Below are positions 32,884 to 41,935 of a stretch of DNA of 64,000 bases, piece by piece. Both the position numbers and the translations under genes were made by a program. How positions within the stretch are numbered: position 1 is the first letter of the stretch; the number at the start of each line of letters is the position of its first letter. Under the pieces are notes generated by a model. That model was not told the origin of the DNA. It did no database searches and saw only the letters and a program-made list of their open reading frames with translations. This stretch comes from a virus: the IMG/VR virus record IMGVR_UViG_3300042868_005134, positions 124,001-188,000 of that record; one strand, 5' to 3'.

Positions 32884-35800
32884 TTAATAACTACCACCAT
32901 CTATCGTATCTGTCCATACTGGAACGTTACTCACGTCCGTTGTTAAAATTCCATAACTTGTTGTCGCGTTACTTCCTGGAACACTTGCGGCTGTTACTGC
33001 TAGTCCGCTAGCATTCTGTCCGTAAATTACACCGTTGGTTGTAAAACTACTTTGTCCTGTTCCACCATACTGTACTGCTAAATCAGTTGTTAATGTTAGT
33101 ACACCAATATTTACCGTGCTGGTTGCACTGCCTAGATTGATTGTGCTTGCGCCAGCGCCTGCTACGTTTAATGTACCAGTAGTAATGTTATTGAATAAGT
33201 TAACTGATCCAGTTGTAACATCGCTGTTCAATGTAACAGCGCCTGCTGCTGTTCCGGCAATCTTTAAACTGTTACCAGTAAATGCTCCGCCAACTACTGC
33301 ACCAGTAGTAGCTGTAGTACTGTTACCTAAATTAATAGTACCGCTATTAGCAATATTAACTGTGCCAGTTACACTTTGCCAAGCATTAACTGTGCCGCTG
33401 GTAACATCGGTTGTTAAATTAATTGTACCTGCTGCAGTCGAACCAATTTTAAATATGTTACCAGTAATAGCTGGACCAATTGTTATTGTACTCAATGCCG
33501 CTGCACTTGTTCCAATATTAACCGTTGTCGACACACCGAATAGATTGCCTGTTAAAATATTTGTGTTGAAAACACTAGCTGTGCCAGTATTTGAACTTAC
33601 AATACTTGGATTGGTGCCGTTCATATTAAATGTTGCGGCATTAGTACCTGTAATCGTTTGATTGCCAATGGTCAATGTGCCAGTAGCAGCGCCCATGGCA
33701 ATAGTTGTGGCTGCGCCAGCAAAATTAACAGTAGTGGCAGTACTATTTAAAATATTAAATGTAGTGGCAGATGTGGTTAGGTCGCCACCGTCAATGTTGG
33801 CGTCACCGTCTACATCAAGATTGCTAATTACAGTTAAGTTATCTCCAACTGTCAAATTCTTAGCAATGCCAACACCGCCTGTAAATTGTGCTGAACCCGA
33901 AGCCGCTGTACCTAATGTGTTGTCGGTTGTGTTCTTAACTAATAGTTTTGGTGTTGCTTCAATTGTAACACTTTCGCTTGTATTAGTTGTTACAGCCGTG
34001 ATATATGTTTGTGTGTTTTCTTTAATTTGAAAAGCAACGGCTGTATTGTCTGGAACGTCCACTGTTGTACTGCCACTAATAGTGTGTGTATCAGCTGTCC
34101 TATCGTCACCTAATGTTGTATTTCCTGCAACGTTTAAGTTTTGTCCAACAAACAAACTTTTAGCAATACCCACGCCACCTGCAAAAGTTGTGCTAGCAAC
34201 ACTAATACTAGACGAGTCTACAGTATTTAAGAATTCATATTTAGGTATAGTTCCAAACGTTATTAATTCTATACTATTACTAGTATTAATCTTAATATAA
34301 TTATTGGTATTTTCTTTTATAGTGAAGATATCAGCAACATTATCTTTTAAATCTACAGTTAATTTGCCATTGATAGTGTTTACACTATCAGTATTAAGCC
34401 CTAATCTAGAATTGATATCAACTTCAAAATTATTGAGAACAGATGTTGTACCAGTATTAGATCCAAATTTGATTATTGTTGCTGCACCGAATGCGTTAAT
34501 AGTAGTGGCCGATGTATTAGCAAGATTAAATGTTGCTGAACTTACCGTTAGGTCGCCGCCATCGATGTTGATATCCCCGTCCACATCAAGGTTGTGATTG
34601 ATGTTAGTAGTTCCGGTTGACGACCCAATTTCAATAACGGTTGCCGAGCTAGCAAAATTAACAGTTGTAACGGTATCATTTATCAAATTAAAAGTAGTTT
34701 GATTAGTGGTTAAATCTCCTCCTTTAATTTGTAAATCACCATCTAATACTACGTTATCATTTTTAATTGTTACTGTGCCAGCGGCGCCTGCTGCTCCAAT
34801 AGCTATGGTAGTTGCTGCACCGAATGTGTTAACAGTTGTAACGGTATCATTTATCAAATTAAAAGTAGTTTGATTAGTGGTTAAATCTCCTCCTTTAACT
34901 TGTAAATCACCGTCTAATACTACATTATCATTTTTGATTGTTATTGTGCCACTGGCACCGGCCGCTCCAATAGCTATGGTAGTTGCTGCACCAAATAGAT
35001 TGCCTGTTAAAATATTTGTGTTGAAAACACTAGCTGTGCCAGTTGAACTAGTAACAATACTTGGACTTACTCCGTTCATGTTGAATGAAGTAGCGTTGGT
35101 CCCTGTAATGGTTGTATTGCCAATGGTCAATGTGCCAGTAGCAGCACCTATACCGATAGTTGTGGCCGCACCGGCAAAATTAACAGTAGTGGCGGTACTA
35201 TTTAAAATATTAAATGTAGTAGCAGTCGTGGTTAGGTCGCCGCCGTTTACTTCGACGTCTAATGAAAATGTTACTGGTCCTACAATAGTTTGAGCAGCAC
35301 TCTGTACTTTGTTTAGATAATTGTTTTGAACATAGACCGCAACAGCATGTTGAGTTGGCGCTGTGTTGACATCTTGTAAACCGTTACTGGCCAATAAACT
35401 TGTATTATCACTAACTTCTCTAAGTTGTACACCAACTGGAATACCATTACGTTTAAATGGACCAATTGCTGCCAATCCTTGTAGGTTAATGTTTTCTGCA
35501 TCAATTGTTACTTCACCAGTGATAGCGTTAACACTGAAGAATTCACCAATGCGATAATTTCCAATTTGGTCGCTGGTTACAGTAAAACATTTTCCGTTGT
35601 TGATTTCAATACGTTCGTTCGATGGAACAGGTTCACCGCCAAAGAACGGTAACGCATTATAAGTAACGCCAGCGCCTACGTATTCCATAGCTGTACTAGC
35701 TGTGGACACAGTGGATACGTTATGGAATCTTACATCCGTCAAGGCCAGCGCATTCTGAATAGGAGGAAACATAGTTACTTCCACTGAGCCGCCGTATGCA

Positions 35801-38292
35801 TCATTTAAAAAGTCAATAACACTTTCTTGAATAGTTGAAATTGTCGGGAATACAGTATTTGAAATACCGTACATTGTAGCATCACCGTAGCTGTAATTAG
35901 GCAATACTATAAGTTCGGGAACATAGCCAGTTCCATGATCTACAACATTTATAATATATTCTAGTAAATCTTCAGCTGTACTTGCTGGTCCATTAGGGTC
36001 TACGGGAGATCCTACAGATCCAAAACTTTGTGGCGTAGTGTTTCCTACACTAGGAGTTACAGTTTGATTTTTGACAATCCTACCAATTATAGTCTGCCAG
36101 TACTCGTATGCTGCCTGCGTTTCTTCAATTTGACCGGCAATGACGCTACCTTCAGCATAAGCCAGTGCAGCATTTCTAGTTTGTCCATTGCCTTCATAGG
36201 TTAAATCATATGCTATAGCGTCAATAATATATTCTATATCCCGTTTACAAGTGGCAACATCATAGGTGAATACTGGAAAATTAACGGTAATCCATGCTTC
36301 AATTTCATCTTTAATAAAGTTTTTGTTAGCTACTAATAGTGTAGCAGCTTCAGTAAATCCTGGCAATCGTGTGGCAGTAAATGGAATATTGATACTAGGT
36401 GCTGCCGAAGCACCAAGATTAATAATGTTAACAATGGTGTTGAACAAACTAGTAACTCTCGACGTTGCAGTTGCGTTGGCAACCACGCTGGCATTTGCTA
36501 GTACATCTGTTTTTGCTTGTTGTATACCAGCAATAGTTTGTGCTTTTTGTAAGCTAGTTACTTTGCTAGAATAGCTTCTTAAATATGATAGGCCTGCGTA
36601 AACACTTTGATGATTACTGTTAAAAACCATATCGCCTAATACTGCGCTGATGATATAACCCACGTCACGTCGACATTTTTGTTCGTCGTATCTAAAAGTA
36701 AATGTAGGAGAACCAGTTGCTGAAATATAATAAGCTGTAGGATCGTTTCCTAAAAACATTATGCTACCAATTTGAGGTTTATTAGAAATTTCATAAACAT
36801 CGATGGTTAAATTTTTAGCTAGATTTATAATAGCACCAGCTGTCACCGTGGGTGATCCGCCGCCACTAAATGATATGGTTGGCTGAAAGTCATAACCCGA
36901 GCCAGCATTATCTACTTGTATCGAAACTACTTTTTGTAAAATTGGATCAATAACTGCTGTGGCTGTGGCTGTAATGCCGCCTGGTGTTGTTGGTGACTGT
37001 ATAGTAACGCTAGGTGCCACAGTATAGCCAGCGCCTTCTTCGCTTATGGTGATAGAACCAACTGTTGAGTAATAATCGCTGTTTAATACTCCGGTAGCAT
37101 ACGGAGTAGGATAATAACCGTCAGCTACGAATGCTTTCTCTCCAAAGTCGCACACGCTGTTTGAAATACTTAGATAACCGCCTTTTGTGGTATAAAATGC
37201 TTTACTACAAAATACCGCAAAACAACTAACTAACTGCATGTAACCAAAATTAGTGATATGGAATCCTATGCCGCCTTGACTAACTTGGGTAAACGCATCG
37301 CCTACCATAGATTTGATTGGACTTTGACTATTATATTTGTCGCCGTCAATCAGCATACCACCACCACCGCCCTCAACATTAATACCATAGCTGTTTACTT
37401 GTGTTGGATCAATTTCGTTATCCAACAATGGTCGAGGGCCAGTAACCATAGTTCCGTTTGTGTCAGGTTGTTCTGTTTGGAATGGTAGCCATTCAACGCC
37501 ATTACGCATCCAGGGACCATTGATGTTACTACAGTTTTGTACATACGGGCTAGTGTCGACTATAGCATCGCTGTCTATGGCAAATGCATACGCAGGGGCC
37601 TGAAGACCTTTAATTACAAGTTGTGCTACGTAGTCAGCACTGTTGAGATGAAATAAATCAAAACCTTTTTTAACCGTGCCTGTGGCAGACGCACTGGCAA
37701 TATTTGTTCCAAAATCTCTGTACCTAAAAGTTGTTAAAGTTGGTGTGTCTATAACATTTGCTGCGGTATCATCGATACTGGGGAAAGTCGCACAGTCAAC
37801 TCTAACTCTATCTGCCGAAGTTAATCCGTGATTGGTCAGTGTAGTGACTGTGACATACCCGTCTGTTCTATCAACATTAGTAATTGTATAAGTTATTGGG
37901 CCGTTAAGTGGTCTAATAATTGTTGTGCGTAGTGTGTCGCCTACAATAGAAACTTTAGGAGGTACACGTATAGGATTGTCTTCTTCATATTCGCCGCTGC
38001 GTACATAGATAGTTGTACCTTGTTGTGCCACGGCACATGCGGCCTTCAGTGTTCGTTTAGCTTGATTAGGGCCTTCACCTAGGCCGTCGTTGGCGTCGTT
38101 ACCATCTAGGGTAACATACATCACATTTGAGACTGTGGGTCCTGGAATACCAAATCCTGCTCCAAAAACAAGATTACCGTTGATCAATACGTCACTGGTA
38201 GGATTAAACTCTATATTACCATCAGCTTTTTGAAGAATGGTATCGTCTAAAAAACTTTGGGGATTTACATTATGTCTGCGTAAATATTTCAT
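32884..38292 (-). CDS. Large tail fibre / virion protein with beta-helix start (1,802 aa)
   Basis: Residues about 55-130 (MYVTLDGNDANDGLGEGPNQAKRTLKAAC ... GEYEEDNPIRVPPKVSIVG) are a pectate-lyase-like beta-helix segment. Two helical inserts share the pattern C-x-RD-x-x-YII-x-A: CRRDVGYIISAVLGDM at about residue 535 and CKRDIEYIIDAIAYDL at about 681. GAGYTVAPSVTI and GSGYDFQPTISF modules occur near residues 425-470. The second half is fibre shaft, including a 57-residue tandem repeat. The C-terminus has YGGTGQSSFTTNGVIYG and ends WTDTIDGGSY. It probably forms a tail fibre; multi-domain proteins like this occur in marine T4-like virions. Confidence 0.8.
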   Translation of the reverse strand: MKYLRRHNVNPQSFLDDTILQKADGNIEFNPTSDVLINGNLVFGAGFGIPGPTVSNVMYVTLDGNDANDGLGEGPNQAKRTLKAACAVAQQGTTIYVRSGEYEEDNPIRVPPKVSIVGDTLRTTIIRPLNGPITYTITNVDRTDGYVTVTTLTNHGLTSADRVRVDCATFPSIDDTAANVIDTPTLTTFRYRDFGTNIASASATGTVKKGFDLFHLNSADYVAQLVIKGLQAPAYAFAIDSDAIVDTSPYVQNCSNINGPWMRNGVEWLPFQTEQPDTNGTMVTGPRPLLDNEIDPTQVNSYGINVEGGGGGMLIDGDKYNSQSPIKSMVGDAFTQVSQGGIGFHITNFGYMQLVSCFAVFCSKAFYTTKGGYLSISNSVCDFGEKAFVADGYYPTPYATGVLNSDYYSTVGSITISEEGAGYTVAPSVTIQSPTTPGGITATATAVIDPILQKVVSIQVDNAGSGYDFQPTISFSGGGSPTVTAGAIINLAKNLTIDVYEISNKPQIGSIMFLGNDPTAYYISATGSPTFTFRYDEQKCRRDVGYIISAVLGDMVFNSNHQSVYAGLSYLRSYSSKVTSLQKAQTIAGIQQAKTDVLANASVVANATATSRVTSLFNTIVNIINLGASAAPSINIPFTATRLPGFTEAATLLVANKNFIKDEIEAWITVNFPVFTYDVATCKRDIEYIIDAIAYDLTYEGNGQTRNAALAYAEGSVIAGQIEETQAAYEYWQTIIGRIVKNQTVTPSVGNTTPQSFGSVGSPVDPNGPASTAEDLLEYIINVVDHGTGYVPELIVLPNYSYGDATMYGISNTVFPTISTIQESVIDFLNDAYGGSVEVTMFPPIQNALALTDVRFHNVSTVSTASTAMEYVGAGVTYNALPFFGGEPVPSNERIEINNGKCFTVTSDQIGNYRIGEFFSVNAITGEVTIDAENINLQGLAAIGPFKRNGIPVGVQLREVSDNTSLLASNGLQDVNTAPTQHAVAVYVQNNYLNKVQSAAQTIVGPVTFSLDVEVNGGDLTTTATTFNILNSTATTVNFAGAATTIGIGAATGTLTIGNTTITGTNATSFNMNGVSPSIVTSSTGTASVFNTNILTGNLFGAATTIAIGAAGASGTITIKNDNVVLDGDLQVKGGDLTTNQTTFNLINDTVTTVNTFGAATTIAIGAAGAAGTVTIKNDNVVLDGDLQIKGGDLTTNQTTFNLINDTVTTVNFASSATVIEIGSSTGTTNINHNLDVDGDINIDGGDLTVSSATFNLANTSATTINAFGAATIIKFGSNTGTTSVLNNFEVDINSRLGLNTDSVNTINGKLTVDLKDNVADIFTIKENTNNYIKINTSNSIELITFGTIPKYEFLNTVDSSSISVASTTFAGGVGIAKSLFVGQNLNVAGNTTLGDDRTADTHTISGSTTVDVPDNTAVAFQIKENTQTYITAVTTNTSESVTIEATPKLLVKNTTDNTLGTAASGSAQFTGGVGIAKNLTVGDNLTVISNLDVDGDANIDGGDLTTSATTFNILNSTATTVNFAGAATTIAMGAATGTLTIGNQTITGTNAATFNMNGTNPSIVSSNTGTASVFNTNILTGNLFGVSTTVNIGTSAAALSTITIGPAITGNIFKIGSTAAGTINLTTDVTSGTVNAWQSVTGTVNIANSGTINLGNSTTATTGAVVGGAFTGNSLKIAGTAAGAVTLNSDVTTGSVNLFNNITTGTLNVAGAGASTINLGSATSTVNIGVLTLTTDLAVQYGGTGQSSFTTNGVIYGQNASGLAVTAASVPGSNATTSYGILTTDVSNVPVWTDTIDGGSY
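34658..34898. repeat. 171-bp tandem coding repeat in fibre shaft
   Basis: Two copies of a 57-codon unit lie side by side; 70 bp (34658-34727 and 34829-34898) are identical. The unit encodes a stretch from VVLDGDLQVKGGDL to VTIKNDN. Related, more diverged units extend on both sides. Confidence 0.85.
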
Positions 38293-38294
38293 AA

Positions 38295-38606
38295 TTAGAT
38301 AACCACATAACTTGCTGTTACACTGACCATGTTAAGAGTTGTTGTTAGAGCATAAATTCTATCACCTGGGCTTAACACCAATCGTTCAGTACTGAAAATA
38401 AATGTATCACTTGGATCAACTGGAGCTTGGTCTACAATTTTATTTGTGTTTGTTGGGGTTCCACCACTGGCTACTACATGCACATCAATATTTTCTATTG
38501 AGGTGTTTAAATTACAAAACATTATTACAGTTATTGCCGAATCTGTAGTAAGATTAGGTGTAATAGCTATTGCTGAAGTTCCGAGTAGTGTGCTTAAAAT
38601 TGCCAT
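38295..38606 (-). CDS. Small virion-associated protein (103 aa)
   Basis: Short beta-rich protein, AILSTLLGTSAIAITPNLTT ... STERLVLSPGDRIYALTTTLNMVSVTASYVVI. The last third (ERLVLSPGDRIYA) resembles small structural proteins that sit beside fibre genes in marine T4-like phages; I cannot name it. Shine-Dalgarno AAGGATA precedes the ATG. It lies between two large fibre genes with gaps of 2 and 9 bp, so it is co-expressed with them and may be an adaptor or tip subunit. Moderately sure it is real, unsure of role. Confidence 0.6.
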   Translation of the reverse strand: MAILSTLLGTSAIAITPNLTTDSAITVIMFCNLNTSIENIDVHVVASGGTPTNTNKIVDQAPVDPSDTFIFSTERLVLSPGDRIYALTTTLNMVSVTASYVVI

Positions 38607-38615
38607 TTCGTATCC

Positions 38616-39869
38616 TTAAAGTATTAACGAGTACAGAAATGCTTTAGTTTTACTGATTAATTCATCGCCGGTTCCTAAAGTATTTACAAAATATAATCCT
38701 GTGCCGCCAGTGCCTACCACATCACGAGAATACAATTTTACGTATCCTAATGGAGTAGACGGTGTAGAAAGTAAAGACCTATTGGCAATGTTTAACACTC
38801 CGCCTCTTGGATCAGCACCGTCTCCTAATAACACATTTTCTGTCGATATATTAAAAATATTATTATTTTGAATTCTGATATTGTTTACTGTTAGTCCGCT
38901 TGAATTAATTACCGCTCGCTCAGTCCCATCAACTTCAAAAGTTATTTCACTAACTCCGCTAGTGTCGAAATCGTAGGCTTGTACTTTGGTATCGTTTTCT
39001 AAAATTCTGTTAATCGTTGCTAAAGAAGCAACATTGGCAGCATAATCTGCCACTGCTTTCATGTTTGGAATATTGTCGTCGTCGAGTATGGCATCCGGTC
39101 TTACCGTTCCAGTTGCCACAGTTGTGGGTAAATTGATACCAGTGTTGGCATAAGTGAAGCTTGAACCTACCGCAGAAATAATTGTGATAAAAGAACCGTT
39201 AAATGTTGCATTGGTGCCACAAGTGACAAATACTCGTTGCCCTGCCGTAAATGCTGGACTAGGCGCACTAGTTAACGTAACTGTTGCTACGTTGGTTGTT
39301 CGTGACACACTGGCAATATTATAACTAGTAACTAAGGCTGTGTAATCAAGAATCTGATTCTCGTAGCTACTTGTTCCTGATACAGTTATAACACCGTTAC
39401 CTTGAGTAATCAACGCAAGGTCACCGCCTAGAGTATTAACAGTGTTTGTAACAATGGCTCTTAGATTTTCGTTAGCATCTTTAAAAATAAAACTACCGTG
39501 AAAATTATTATCTGGTTCGCCAATCAATACGCCTGTCGGATCATAACTGTCTACGCTTTCATCCCAAATGGCAAACGCATTTGGTCTAATTCCTCTATCA
39601 ATTTCTATACCAGCTCGAGTACCTGCTGTTGCCACACCTGGATTTAGTTCTCCTTGGTTTACAACAATTACTGGATCGACAACAGTTAAAGTCTCCGAAG
39701 ACACAGTTGTGGTATTACCCATGACCAATAGGTCACCTGTAATAGTAACCTTGCCCTGGAATCCAGTTATTCCGTTAGGGTTTGTATCTAGATAGATATA
39801 CCCTTCACTGGATTCGGATCCTACAACTATCTTGTAGTCACCGTCTTGGACTCTAACTATTTTTGACAT
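38616..39869 (-). CDS. Fibre / surface protein (417 aa)
   Basis: The N-terminal MSKIVRVQDGDYKIVV and GKVTITGDLLVMGNTTTVSSETLTV form a shaft-start motif (a TTTVxSETLTVxDP strand found in marine phage fibres). Residues about 190-255 carry a module (TNVATVTLTSAPSPAFTAGQRVFVTCGTN ... SSFTYANTG) also found in the giant fibres. The C-terminal part is INSSGLTVNNIRIQNNNIFN and a short final domain. No visible late promoter directly upstream; 22 bp separate it from the 230-residue gene. Probably a component of the fibre complex. Confidence 0.7.
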   Translation of the reverse strand: MSKIVRVQDGDYKIVVGSESSEGYIYLDTNPNGITGFQGKVTITGDLLVMGNTTTVSSETLTVVDPVIVVNQGELNPGVATAGTRAGIEIDRGIRPNAFAIWDESVDSYDPTGVLIGEPDNNFHGSFIFKDANENLRAIVTNTVNTLGGDLALITQGNGVITVSGTSSYENQILDYTALVTSYNIASVSRTTNVATVTLTSAPSPAFTAGQRVFVTCGTNATFNGSFITIISAVGSSFTYANTGINLPTTVATGTVRPDAILDDDNIPNMKAVADYAANVASLATINRILENDTKVQAYDFDTSGVSEITFEVDGTERAVINSSGLTVNNIRIQNNNIFNISTENVLLGDGADPRGGVLNIANRSLLSTPSTPLGYVKLYSRDVVGTGGTGLYFVNTLGTGDELISKTKAFLYSLIL

Positions 39870-39891
39870 TATCTATTTTTCCAATATACTA

Positions 39892-40584
39892 TTAAGCGTT
39901 AGGAATCTTAGCCACTGTGGCAGTAGCAGAACCTAATGTCCAAGCATGTGAAGTATTGTTAGCATACACTGTGCCAGTGCCTTGAGTCAGTCTGGCTCTG
40001 TGTGATGTCAGTTTGGTCACAAAATATGTGCCTGCTGCTGCATCTGTGGCCTGTATATCCATTTCACCTGCGGCTGATGCGGCTGATGCTTTTAATTTAC
40101 AAATCATAGTGCCGTCTGCTGTTCTAACTTTGTAGCGTGTGCCGGATACTTGTTTGATGATGTCTCCAACTTTGCGACTGCCGCCTGTGACAAAAGCAAA
40201 CACTGTGATGGCATTTTCTTGATTGGTTGCTGTACTTACTGCACCTGTGTCCACTTGAAACACGGCTGTGAGAGTGGTTGTGCCAATTGTACCTGTGCCT
40301 GCTGTTACTGTAGGAACTGATGTGTAACCCGAACCTGCTTCCACTATTGTGATGCTGACAATAGCACCTGCAGTGGCTACCACTGTGCCGGTAGCTTGAA
40401 CGCCGCCTGGTAGTTGTGGTTGCGTGAATGTAACTGCGCCGCCAGTGGTATAACCTGTAGAGTTGTTGACACCACCCACAGTAACACTGCCTACTCGACT
40501 GCCACCGATGCCATCATCAGTGGTTACGCTTGCGGAACCGATGTTTCGGTTACCAAAGAATTTTTTATGTAAAGGACGTCCCAT
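39892..40584 (-). CDS. Virion structural protein next to gp23 (230 aa)
   Basis: The N-terminus MGRPLHKKFFGNRNIGSASV ... DDGIGGSRVGSVTVGG is typical of a structural protein found in marine T4-like phages. A module TAGAIVSITIVEAGSGYTSVPTVTAG (residues about 70-100) is the same kind as in the fibre and sheath. The C-terminal half (GDIIKQVSGTRYKVRTADG ... CKLKAS) is distinct. AAGGAGA precedes the ATG, and a late promoter motif lies about 90 bp upstream, past the gp23 terminator. Its place beside the capsid gene would fit a head decoration role, but that is a guess. Confidence 0.65.
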   Translation of the reverse strand: MGRPLHKKFFGNRNIGSASVTTDDGIGGSRVGSVTVGGVNNSTGYTTGGAVTFTQPQLPGGVQATGTVVATAGAIVSITIVEAGSGYTSVPTVTAGTGTIGTTTLTAVFQVDTGAVSTATNQENAITVFAFVTGGSRKVGDIIKQVSGTRYKVRTADGTMICKLKASAASAAGEMDIQATDAAAGTYFVTKLTSHRARLTQGTGTVYANNTSHAWTLGSATATVAKIPNA

Positions 40585-40673
40585 TTTATTTTCTCCTTAA
40601 GAAATAACAGCGTTCTAGGCTGTACGCGGTTGGATTTCCGCATAAAACTCACACTATGTGAATCATTACTATG

Positions 40674-40681
40674 TATTTAGC
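40674..40681 (-). promoter_or_regulatory. Late promoter motif GCTAAATA
   Basis: Minus-strand GCTAAATA between the gp23 terminator and the 230-residue structural gene, giving a leader of about 85 nt with AAGGAGA at its end. It would restart transcription for the fibre island after gp23 terminates. Confidence 0.5.
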
Positions 40682-40690
40682 AGATATAAA

Positions 40691-40712
40691 AAAAGGCTCC
40701 GAAGAGCCTTTT
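40691..40712 (-). terminator. Intrinsic terminator after major capsid gene
   Basis: Minus-strand stem AAAAGGCTC / GAGCCTTTT closed by TTCG, in the extra-stable C(UUCG)G context, followed by a run of T. It lies 28 bp past the gp23 stop codon. Confidence 0.88.
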
Positions 40713-40739
40713 GAATCATACCACCTTGCGGTGTATTGA

Positions 40740-41924
40740 TTAACTGAACTTGACAGCGGCAGCAGTGATAGCAACCTTGCCTAAGTAGTCAGCAGCGTTA
40801 CCAAGAGATGACGCTGTGTTTGTTAACTCAACATAACCATAACGTGTCATGAATGAAACGACTGGTTCGAATGTTGATGGATCTAATACAACACCACTGC
40901 TCATCAACGGAACATATGGGCAATAAAATGCTGCCGCATCTGCTTCGCTAGAACCTTTGTAGCCGATTAGAACGTTGTCAAATCCGCCGCTTTCTAAAGC
41001 GTATGTGTTAACATAAATCTTCATAGCGTTGTTCAATGTACCAACAAACTTGGTGTTTGTAGGTGCTTCGAATGTGCCTTCTGTAGTACGAGCAAACGCA
41101 CTAGTTGTAGCACTTTGAAGAATTGTCAATGCCATTGGACTGATAACAGCCCAGTTACCTGCGCCACGACGTGTACGTTGAGCAATCAAGTTAGCAACAC
41201 GGTTGATTTGAACTGCCAATGCGGCATGTTCGTCACCAACGAATGTAGCAACACCAGATACTGAGCTCTGATCGTATGTCTGTGTAGCTGCACCAGCTAA
41301 AGTGCTTAAAGAAGCAAGAACTTCTTGGTCGATTTCAGCTGTGATCTCTTGAGCAAGAGCAGCCATGATTTCTGCTTCGATGTCAATACCTTGTTGGGCT
41401 TGTGCATCTTGAGCAGCTTCAAATGTCCAGCGAGCTGATAGCTTACGTGTCTTAGCTTCAACTGTTTGTTTCAAGATTTGAATGCTCATTCTGTTACCAG
41501 CAGCACCTTCTAAGTTGGCTGTAGTAGCTGCCTTAGGAGTTCCTGAAACTTGGTTACCAGAATAAGATTCAGCAATCTTGAATGGGCTGAATGCTTCTTC
41601 ACCAGCAACAACTCCAGCACCTGTAGATGAATCGCTATAGCGAACACGTAAAGTGTGGATTTGTCCAACTGGACCGGTCATTGGCTGAACGCCAACCAAC
41701 TCGTTAGCAATAACGGTTGGCATAACACGACGGATCACTGGAAGGATCACGCGGTTAAGTGTAGCAACGTTACCTGCTGAAGTTGCGCCTGCTGACGCAC
41801 TTTCTGCTAGATACTTGCGAGTGTTTTCTAATGTTACAGCCATCGATGTTTTACGATTGCCTTGTAGGCCTTCTAATAGGGCTTCCTTGGTTTCGTTCCA
41901 ACGGCTTGATAGTAGTTCTGACAT
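40740..41924 (-). CDS. 23: Major capsid protein gp23
   Basis: 394 residues (T4 gp23 has 521). It forms the hexamers of the head shell. A likely propeptide of 41 residues ends KYLAE-SASAG, an LxE site for the gp21 protease, as in T4 where gp23 is cut after Glu65. Then come PVIRRVMPTVIANELVGVQPMTGP, typical of gp23, and MSIQILKQTVEAKTRKLSARWTFEAAQDA. The C-terminal FMTRYGYVEL is also characteristic. AAGGAGA lies before the ATG, the scaffold gene is 11 bp upstream, and a strong terminator follows. Confident. Confidence 0.95.
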   Translation of the reverse strand: MSELLSSRWNETKEALLEGLQGNRKTSMAVTLENTRKYLAESASAGATSAGNVATLNRVILPVIRRVMPTVIANELVGVQPMTGPVGQIHTLRVRYSDSSTGAGVVAGEEAFSPFKIAESYSGNQVSGTPKAATTANLEGAAGNRMSIQILKQTVEAKTRKLSARWTFEAAQDAQAQQGIDIEAEIMAALAQEITAEIDQEVLASLSTLAGAATQTYDQSSVSGVATFVGDEHAALAVQINRVANLIAQRTRRGAGNWAVISPMALTILQSATTSAFARTTEGTFEAPTNTKFVGTLNNAMKIYVNTYALESGGFDNVLIGYKGSSEADAAAFYCPYVPLMSSGVVLDPSTFEPVVSFMTRYGYVELTNTASSLGNAADYLGKVAITAAAVKFS

Positions 41925-41935
41925 TTATTGTCTCC

